Below are positions 56,136 through 64,000 of a stretch of 64,000 bases of DNA, piece after piece. The stretch lies in the NCBI GenBank assembly GCA_027943335.1, contig BSBK01005650.1, positions 874,001 through 938,000 of the forward strand, given 5' to 3'. Made by a program: the position numbers and the translations under genes. The DNA comes from Chamaecyparis obtusa (taxonomy: Eukaryota; Streptophyta; Pinopsida; Cupressales; Cupressaceae). The notes under the pieces are model-generated. The model was not told the DNA's origin. It made no database searches and worked only from the letters and a program-made list of their open reading frames with translations. Position 1 is the stretch's first letter. Every line of letters starts with the position of its first letter.

Positions 56136-57875
56136 AAATCTAGCTTTTAGTAGTTTCTCTAATTTAGCTTTGACTAAGAGTGCAACATGTGGATGCATCT
56201 TTCTCAAATTCTATTTAATAGGTTTGAATCTTGGAGCAATAGATAAATGGTGCATTATGAGATTAGGTTCTAATCTAGGTATATCTAAATATTTCCATGG
56301 AAAGTTGATCTTCTTTTCTATCAAGAAAGTAGTGAATACTTATTTCTCTTTCTCTGATAAGGATTGTGCTACATGGATCAGTTGTGGTTTCTCTATTGTA
56401 CCCAAGTTGATAGATTGAGTTGGATCTATCAATAATGTAGATCTATCTTGTAAATGACTCAGAAGGACATCAAATATCTCATCCTTAGGCACCTCAGAGA
56501 GGTTTTCACCTTCGGATACATCTTTTGTTTTTACTATTTTAGGTTATGAGACGGCCACAAAGTGGTTTTCACCCTCAGAACTCTTTTTCTTTTCACTTTT
56601 ATTCTTTTGACTAAGATACTTGATATCTGACTCTATCATGCTAAATCTTGGTTCATTGATGGAAGTTGTCATAGGTTCAACTGCATTGAGGTAGCAAGCA
56701 AGGGCATGGTCATTTCGAAAGTTATAGATATCTTGGCTCAGATCGGTAGACATTTGGTCAATAAGTTCTAGATGTTGGATAGTCAATGTAGGGGAGGATT
56801 AGGAAATGGTGTTCATGCATATGGTGTTTCCATCATTGGTCCTAACCTGACTCTCAAATTCAAAGGTGATATTACTTCTCAAAATGCTTAACTTGCAAAT
56901 AGTCTCAATGTCATTATTGGATTCTAATTCAGCCATAGGTGGATCAAAATCATTAAGTTTTTCATTTCACTCTAGACTTACATCAGATTTAGGTGAATAT
57001 TGGTGAATGACATCAATGTGTTTCTCAGTGATAAGTTCATCTTCTTCTGGAATAACTGCCCATTCATAGTCATTTGATTCATCCTTTGATTCTTCATCTA
57101 GACCTCTGGGAAATTTGAGAGCATGTGTAAAGTCAGGACAGATCCCCCAAGTAGGATTTCCATCTGATTCTGATTTGAATTCATACTCATGAGAGTCTAT
57201 TTCAGAATCACTACTGCATCCCAAATTTTTAGCTATGGTGACAGGTTTACCTTCCTCTTGTTTAGTAGTAGGTTCTTGTGTAGCTACGAAATTGATATTC
57301 TCCTTAGGCTTTTCTTCATCTTTAAGGAGATCTAGTATTTCTTGATGTTCATAAGGAATGAGTTCAGAGCTATCTAATTCATCACTGTCTGATTGTTGTG
57401 TTTCTTCTTCTTCATTGTTCTCTTCTGGTTCTATATGTTCTATCACATGAGAAGAGTTCCTCTTGAGATAGAATGGTTTCTTTTGATAGCCTAGACCTGT
57501 AGTATCTTTGTTTGGTCAACTAACATGTCCAATGGGTTCCACGAGACCTTTACCTCACACTCCTAGAGGTCCTTGACCAAGATATCCCATTTTAGTCATC
57601 GGTTTATTCCTTGGTCCATATGAATTTGAAGGAATTTTTGGTGTCTTAGAGTCACATTTTTGAACGGTTTTGGATTGAGAATCATCTTTGTATATCCATG
57701 CAACCACAACTTCATCTTATTCAAAATCATGCTTGGGTACTTTTTCTGTAACAAAACTTCCATTAAATATGACCTGAGATTCTTTAGCAGTAGGTTTCAC
57801 TTTGTCTGACGGTTGTCCATAAGATTTTGGGGACAACAGGAAAGATGTGAGAGATAGGATTGGTTCCATAGTATA
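56136..57875 (-). pseudogene. gypsy-3 long linker between protease and RT
   Basis: Acidic, low-complexity polyprotein linker. The 159-codon frame 56967-57446 (EPEENNEEEETQQSDSDELD) and the 80-codon frame 56544-56786 (HALACYLNAVEPMTT) lie in it, with HVAQSLSEKEK and RLEPNLIMHHLSIAPRFKPI near RT. Known plant Tat/Ogre polyproteins have a similar acidic linker. Broken by several stops. Confidence 0.7.
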
Positions 57876-58725
57876 TTATCCCATGCTTGTGTCCTTGATT
57901 TTTACTTCTTTTGAAATGTATTCCATCTTGGACATAGATGCAATGTCTATTTTCTTGGTGAAAGATTCTCTATTATGTGGAACAAGTTTATCAACACTTT
58001 CTTTCAAGGCATTGCAAGATGTAGATATGTCAGCTGGAATTGTGACTTCTACTCCATCATAAGGAAACTTCACACATTGATGGTATGTTGATGGAGTATC
58101 TTTCATTTCATGTATCCAAGGCCTCCCTAGAAGAACATTGTAAGCCAATGGAAGATCTAGAACTTGACAAGTGATGTTTTTAATAACAGGTCTTGTTCTG
58201 ATAGGTAGGACAATTGTTCCCTTGGAAGATCTTTCTTTCTCATTATATGATTTTATAGTAATCTTCTTTTTAGGATCAATAGCATCTTCTGATAATCCCA
58301 GTTGTGTGATCAATTTGTAGGAACATATATTTAGACCAATGCCTCCATCTATCAACATGCATTTGACATGATGGTTTTGGATCAAGACTTCAATGTGCAA
58401 GGGTTGGTTATGCAGATGACTCAGTGAATTGTCATCTTTCTCTGAGAAGGAGATATACTGGGGGGATGTCAGATGACCAACCATAGTTTGGAATCTGTCT
58501 AGATCAAGATTGCTAGGAACATTGGAACCAAGTAGAGCTTTATCCAGAATGGCTCTATGAGCAGGAGATATCCAAAGCAACTCAAACATGCATATTTTTG
58601 CATTGGTATGTTGGAGTTGTTGGACAATACTGTATGATGTCGCTCTAGTCTCTTTAGGTTCTTTAGGAGTCAATTTTGAGGCAGCCCTCTATTTGGAAGT
58701 AGATGAAAGATTAAAAGGCACCTTA
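57876..58725 (-). pseudogene. gypsy-3 aspartic protease, cut at its N-terminal side
   Basis: A 265-codon open frame. QPLHIEVLIQNHHVKCMLID followed by GGIGLNICSYKLITQLGL gives the active site LIDGG (DGG where DSG or DTG is common; DGG does occur in Tat proteases). NVLLGRPWIHEM with STYHQCVKFPYDG is the second landmark. The upstream end carries KRATSYSIVQQLQHTNAKIC-like sequence typical of the gag-protease junction and breaks off at 58725 at the CACTA end. Confidence 0.85.
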
Positions 58726-59290
58726 CACTAGTACATTTAAGACCTTTTTTTTATGACAGGTCATTTGAATTGGGATGGTTTATCATCGATATAATGACAC
58801 CACCCGACGTCACAGTTTTGTAGTTAGAAAAACTGATGGTTTTGATTGGCATCATAATTATGATGATAATGGATGTTGCAAGAAGGGGGTGCTAACAAGG
58901 TGAACCTGGCATCAGACCTATTTGTGGCCATCCCAATTGTGACGCCTATCCGTCACAAAAAATAAAAATAACGACGACCTGTCAGAATCTTTCGATAGGT
59001 GGCTGTCATTTTTAATTTGTTTACTGAAGGAGATGTTTTTAGTGCGACGAATATCCATTAGAAGTGTACAATGGATATACATCATTTTTAGTTTTTAACA
59101 ACAATGATGTTGTACATGCAACGGAGACCCATCAGAATTTTATGATGGCTATCCATCGTTTAAAGTTTTTTTACCAAAAATGATGTTGTACATGAGATGG
59201 TTGGATGTCAGATAGTTTTGATAGATAACCGTCACTATTTTATGGTTGTCACAATTGCAACGCAAATCAATTTTTTTTTAAAATATATAT
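58726..59290. repeat. CACTA terminus and subterminal repeats
   Basis: CACTA end followed by direct and inverted short motifs: GGATGGTTTATCATCGAT, GTGACGCCTATCCGTCACAA, GGATATACATCATTTTTAG, GATGGCTATCCATCGTTT and GATAACCGTCACTATTTT. AATGATGTTGTACATG occurs at about 59103 and 59180. These are the kind of sites bound by CACTA transposase. Confidence 0.72.
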
Positions 59291-59439
59291 ATTTTTTGAT
59301 TGGGTTGGTATCAATTCAGAAGGATGTTCTTGCAGATTTGGTTCCTGCTCATGATTTGGTTATGGATCATTCAGAGATGACTTTTCAGTAGATTCAGTAG
59401 TGGCTCTTGGATTATTGAGTTAGATGTGATGTCAAGAGA

Positions 59440-60460
59440 GTGACATGCTAGGCATAATGGGGATGTGACGAAGAACCTTGTGAGACACCTTTTTTATCAT
59501 TTGATCATCTTGATTTCTTCTCGTATGGCATTCAGGGCATTCTGTTGCATTTTTCTATTATTTATAATAAATAATATGATCTTTGAGACAAGCATCTATT
59601 ATTTGATACTCCATTCCAATATGTTTCATAGTGGCACATAATTCTCGATACGAGCGAGGGAGAACATTTGATGGTGGTAATAGAAATTCACCTATCAATT
59701 TGCAACAAATAATATAAGTCAATACTATAAATAATCTTAATGGTACATGTTTCACCTTTTATAGACTATAATGACATATATGACAAACCTTAGCATATGT
59801 GACATTGCTATGTTGGATAAACCATTCATAACCTTCAAATTCACCAACAACAATACAACAAAGAGAAGAGTAGATTGGGAGCCTTCATAAAGGGTCATGT
59901 CTACCTTCTCAAGTAGAGGTATATCATGGACGTTGTCAATGTCATCCCCATCATAATCATCATCATCAGCAATAGCAGTAGCACCAGTAGCACCGGTACC
60001 AAATGTGTCAATGATGAATGCATTCATACCATCATCTTCAAATGTGTTTTCTGGCGCATGATCGTCATCTTCCATGGGATCATGATCTTCAAATTCAATA
60101 CTCACACCTCCATGTTCCTCTATATTCACACTGGGGAGATCGACCTATATAAAAATGATGATAATCAAACCCCCCTTCAATGTGATAATCAAACCTCCTT
60201 CCATGGTTCATATGTATATTAATTGTGAAAATAATATAACAAATAACTTACCACCGGATTATAATCAAACCCCCTTCAATGTGACCATTCTCCCTACAAT
60301 GTCTCTTTGCTATTTTGATTTTGATTCTTCTTGTCTTTAAGCTGTTACAGCTCTTGCATGGACAATAAAATTTTTCATCACCTTCTCTTTGAAAGTTAGA
60401 CAATAATCTAGCGATTGTCTCCCTATTTTGATCGAATTCCCTTGTATTATTTGACATGAT
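59440..60460 (-). pseudogene. CACTA transposase remnant, N-terminal half
   Basis: The minus strand starts MSNNTREFDQN at about 60456. FYCPCKSCNSLKTRR with ENGHIEGG is the transposase-associated zinc-like domain. A probable intron (GTAAGT...TATAG, about 60250-60147) follows, then an acidic stretch (60129-59900) and LYEGSQSTLLFVVLLLVNLK with NGLSNIAMSHMLRFV. The segment 59755-59558 reads GEFLLPPSNVLPRSYRELCA then HIGMEYQIIDACLKDHIIYY. 59540-59460 gives ECPECHTRR and KKVSHKVLRHIPIMP, then identity is lost. The TNP2 catalytic region is missing, so this is an internally deleted copy. Confidence 0.8.
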
Positions 60461-60481
60461 CCTTAATGTGTATATCTGCAA

Positions 60482-60795
60482 AACAAATTGGAGATGCCTC
60501 CTTTCATTAGCTTCATGTCACCTTCTCATAGCTTTTCATTTTCTAATAGATTTCACCAAAGGCTTTGTAGGAAACTAAGTAAGGGGTATTATTGAGTTCA
60601 AACACATTGAGCTGCTACAACTGAATTATAAATCATGAATTCACTATAAAATTAATTCACTATAAATCATGAATTCACTATAAAATAAATTCACTATAAA
60701 ATTAATGTATTGCTCTAGATTTCATATGGAAATTTTGTCAAATGGTTGGCATGTATGTTTATTCAAATGGAGTTATATCATTTGGAATGGATATA
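60482..60795. other. Upstream of the CACTA transposase, short tandem motifs
   Basis: AATTCACTATAAAATTAATT-type units repeat about four times at 60630-60710. No ORF. Confidence 0.55.
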
Positions 60796-61775
60796 TGATG
60801 CAGGAGAATCTTGGGTCTTTGAGCAATCTTGCATCAACCAAAAACATTTCCTGATTTATGTACCTATTTTCTGTTGTTTTCTTTATAATCTTTGAATTTT
60901 TTGGTTTCATGGTGTGCTAAGATTACATGATGTTGAGGACCTATTTGGGAACCTTCTCCTATGAGCACATAAATTTTGGGTGGACTGTTTCAAAGTTACA
61001 TTTGTTTTCCTTGCCGTCAGAGCCGTATTTTCCTATAGTTTTGGTGCTGATTGCGTGAAGTGGTGACATTGATCCTTAAAGAATAAGCCTTTTCACTATT
61101 AATTAATTTAAGAGGACCTAAATTAATATCATTTACCAAGAGCAAAATTCCTAATTCATTATGAGTAAAAAGTTATGCCCATTTTGCTTGAGGACCTATT
61201 TTCTGCCAGTTTTCATGTGAAACATGGAGTGTTTCATCTTGCATGATTTTGTGTGATCAAATGGGGCCTTGTGAAGTTAGGGGAATGTTCTTGGGTCATG
61301 TGTGGACCTAAATCAAAAGGTGCATCAAGTGGTGATCACTCTTTCATTAGTTTTGATTTAAATCTTCCAGACTGGACCTATATTGTAATTAAATGCCTGA
61401 CTGGCCGACTTGTGGCTTAGCTGGCTATATAAGGAGTCTAGATTGATGTAGTAGGGAAATCAAGGAGATATAAGATGGATTATTATCAAGATACATCATT
61501 AGAGACAAATATAGGATCCAAGCTGTGATTCTAATTTCATAATTCTCATTGTATAAGGCCGAAACCCGGAAGGCCTCACAGCCAGGCATGTTGAAAGAAA
61601 TAATATAAATTTTCTATTGTTGCTGCCAGTTGATTGCCTCATATCCATTGTGATTTCATTACTTTCATGTGATATTATATTGCTTCCATTGTGTAACTCT
61701 GAGCAGGGCTGGTTGATGATTCAAGTGGAGTCAATTCTGCTTGATTCTGCTTGTATCTATCCTACCCCTGTGTCA
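60796..61775 (+). repeat. 980-bp solo LTR
   Basis: Starts TGATGCAGGAGAATC and ends CCCCTGTGTCA, flanked by perfect duplication atata (60791-60795 and 61776-61780). The start and a GGAAGGCCTCACAGCCAGGCATGTT-like segment near 61570 resemble the LTRs of gypsy-1, so it is of a related Ty3 family. TATATAAG at 61425-61432 fits a plus-strand promoter. Any internal region has been lost by LTR recombination. Confidence 0.78.
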
Positions 61776-61780
61776 ATATA

Positions 61781-64000
61781 TGATAGGTTGATATCGAATT
61801 CTATGTCCCTATTTGATCTAATAGCATCAATATAACAAATAGAGCACCAAAAAATCAAATAGGGACATGAGGTGCTCAAACAGTGAGCTCATAAAATAAT
61901 ATATTTAGTCTTAATAAAATCTTATAAAACAACATATATTGTGTGAAGTGTTTGATCTCTCTTTATTTATTTTGTTGTTTCGAAATTCACTATGTGGTAC
62001 TCCCCGTTTATGATCATTTCATGAGGAAATGTCTTGATGGCTTGTGGGCTGCAAGCTAGGGTATCATGCATTATTTATGAGCTCAGTGTTTGAGCACCGA
62101 CCAATCAAATAGGGACATGAGGTGCTCAAATAGTGAGCTCATAAACAATGCATGATGCCCTAGTTGTAGGTAGTTATTTCTTCTATAATGATGGAGGAGT
62201 GAAAGGTAATGATCAATGAGGTTGCTGCTATTAGATCATACATTAATACACTTGTTGTTTTGAATTTGAGCTTGGGCATCATGCAATGTTATTGATGTCA
62301 TTGCATGCTTGCTGCTGTTGTGCACCATATATTGTTTTATACACTATTTATTTCATTGAGACTGTGAGCTTGGCATTTGTAATATATTTTTTGTTATTGG
62401 ATCAATGCTATCATGTTGTTGAGGTTGTAGATGCATTGAATTACCACTGCCATTCTATTTTGATAGCAGCAATATAACAAAAAGAGCACCCTCCAATCAA
62501 ATAGGGACATAAGTAAGACATTTAATGCATTATTACTTCATCATGATGATAAAAATTTCATTGGATCAAAGCACATAGAAATTAAAAATAGTAGGATATC
62601 TTAATCTTTATGAGCTTAAATTCAAAATAGTAAGTGCATTATTTTATTACTGATGTCCCTATTTGATCTAATAGCATCAATATAACAAAGATAGATCAAT
62701 AAGGTTGCTGCTATTAGATCATACATTAATACACTTACTGTTTTGAATTTGAGCTTGGGCATCATGCAATGTTATTGTTGTCATTGCATGCTTGCTACTA
62801 TTTTGTACCATATATTATTTTATACACTATTTATTTCATTGAGACTGTGAGCTATTGTAGTTGACTGTATTCTTTTGGGGTCTGATCTATTGTAGTTGTT
62901 TCTTTTTTCTTTGAATCATTGTTTACAATTACTTTTGATGCAATATTTGTGTGAAGAACAAGAACAAAATGGTGAACGAGTGTATTTGACAAAGATAAAC
63001 ATGACACATTTTGTTGGGCTGATTGGGTTGGCCTGGTACCATTTACATGGCCTGGCCAGATATTAAAAAGTGAGTTCATGAACAATGCTAGTATTAAACA
63101 ATACTGAGCTCATGAACAATGTATGATGCCCTAGCTTGCAGCCCACGAGCCATCAAGATATTTCCTCATGAAATGATCATAAACGGGGAGTACCACATAG
63201 TGAATATCGACCTCAAAATAAATAAAGAGAGATCAAACACTTCACACAATGCCTTGAAGGTAATAGCAATGATGCCCTAGCTCTCAAAGCTCGCGGGTCA
63301 TCGAGCATTCCAAATGCTATGATGTAAACAATGCCACTATTAACATTCATATTGTGCCATTAAATCAACAAATGCCATTACAATGAAATTAAGGTGCTCA
63401 AATAGTGAGCTCATAAACAATGCCCTCTTCGTGCCATGCAAAAGTATAGTGCCATCTTCGCGACAGCTCTCCGAATTCACAAAAATTACAAATCACACTT
63501 TCTTTTTCAAAATTACAAAATTACAAAATTACAAAAATTTCATTGGCTCAAAGCACATAGAAATTCAAAATAGTAGGATATCTTAATCTTTATGAGCTCA
63601 AATTCAAATTCAAAACATAAGAGGATGAAAATAAATAATAAGGGTGCCAGACATTGCCTAAAGTGATGAATTTTTGACCCTGGTATAAATTTAGTGTGCC
63701 CTTGTGTGATCCAAAACCTGCAAAGAAAAGAGAGATGGGGGTTAGATAAAAAATATCTAAGCAATGAATGGAAGCCTATTATTGATCCTCATCTACAATT
63801 ATGCATGTGCATAGTCAAGCCATACACTTCTAAAAGAAAAACCAAGCTCACAGTCTCAATGAAATAAACAGTGTATAAAATAATATATGGTGCACAACAA
63901 TAGCAAGCATGCAATGAAAAAAATAATATTGCATGATGCCTAAGCTCACATTCAAAACAATAAGTGTATTAATGTATGATCTAATAGCAGCAACCTCATT
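61781..64000. repeat. Mosaic of direct and inverted repeats
   Basis: An inverted pair of about 150 bp joins 61939-62090 and 63101-63250. A segment of about 150 bp at 62222-62375 recurs directly at 62706-62850 and inverted at 63844-64000. 62549-62640 recurs directly at 63535-63625. The palindrome-like motif ATGTCCCTATTTGATC / ATCAAATAGGGACAT occurs at about 61804, 61855, 62100, 62490 and 62652, and GTGAGCTCATAAACAATG occurs several times. No ORF. It could be the far subterminal region of the CACTA element or a foldback-type element. Confidence 0.75.

Larger units (their letters stand above)
47533..58725 (-). mobile_element. Tat-like Ty3 retrotransposon, 5' part lost (gypsy-3)
   Basis: On the minus strand: protease (58720-57876), a long acidic linker, RT (56130-55461), RNase H (55433-54942), a second RNase H (54941-54513), integrase (54120-53192), a long 3' region with an antisense ORF, polypurine tract (48775-48762) and LTR (48761-47533). 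Two RNase H domains in the order RT-RH-aRH-IN and an antisense ORF after pol are known for the plant Tat group (Grande, Ogre, Retand relatives). Gag and 5' LTR are absent because a CACTA end (58726) interrupts it. Confidence 0.88.
58726..64000 (-). mobile_element. CACTA (En/Spm-type) transposon, left end to window edge
   Basis: The end starts CACTAGTACATTTAAG at 58726, exactly where gypsy-3 protease breaks off, with possible 3-bp target copy tta at 58723-58725. A subterminal region with GTGACG.CxTATCCGTCAC motifs follows, then remnants of a TNP2-type transposase on the minus strand (60457-59440). Transposase orientation makes 58726 the 3' end. The opposite end was not found, so 64000 is only the window limit. 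A solo LTR (60796-61775) has inserted within it. Confidence 0.72.

Noticed and set aside
61805..61834. Alternative end of the 980-bp solo LTR at 61829, also followed by atata
   Set aside because: The same sequence through ATAGCATCAATATAACAAA occurs again at about 62652, so it belongs to the flanking repeat family; the end at 61775 gives a TSD without this conflict.

Overview
The window is wholly repetitive DNA from a large, AT-rich plant nuclear genome. I see no intact host gene and no rRNA, tRNA or CRISPR array. The evidence for a plant is LTR retrotransposons of both Ty1/copia and Ty3 type with plant hallmarks (initiator-tRNA-Met primer sites, a dual-RNase-H Tat-type element, a plant-mobile-domain-like ORF), a CACTA transposon, a DUF4283 LINE and a BES1/BZR1-type fragment. 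The density of old, decayed, nested elements suggests a gymnosperm such as a conifer; that last step is inference.

Layout. (1) 1-11295: the first ORF of a LINE (DUF4283 plus CCHC knuckle, minus strand) is split by two LTR elements with perfect 5-bp target duplications: a full-length copia (116-5989, minus) and a gag-protease-only Ty3-type element (6675-10282, plus). (2) 11296-16898: unassigned DNA, then a 5'-truncated copia (plus) ending in one LTR. (3) 16899-22248: a T-rich leader and a very long decayed ORF of unknown family (plus). (4) 23047-39873: a copia with both LTRs and a TSD, split in its reverse transcriptase by a 9.9-kb terminal-inverted-repeat (TIR) DNA element (27085-36983). That element holds a (GA)n block, a BES1/BZR1 DNA-binding-domain fragment, a 160-bp satellite in which each unit folds into two hairpins, a basic/acidic ORF and a decayed multi-exon gene of unknown family. 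(5) about 40730-47532: a Ty3-type element (plus) with an RNase-H-like domain upstream of RT, itself carrying a 977-bp solo LTR. (6) 47533-58725: a Tat-like Ty3 element (minus) with the usual PR-RT-RH-aRH-IN order and an antisense plant-mobile-domain-like ORF in its 3' region. (7) 58726-64000: one end of a CACTA transposon (transposase remnant, minus), a 980-bp solo LTR, and a mosaic of direct and inverted repeats running off the window.

How it fits together. The window is a record of successive insertions, not a set of cooperating genes. The coding remnants are fossil. Most carry in-frame stops and frameshifts, and many stops and active-site losses are of the C-to-T/G-to-A kind expected from decay of methylated cytosines. 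The least ordinary object is the TIR element at 27085-36983, which joins a host-gene fragment, a hairpin satellite and two ORFs I cannot assign.
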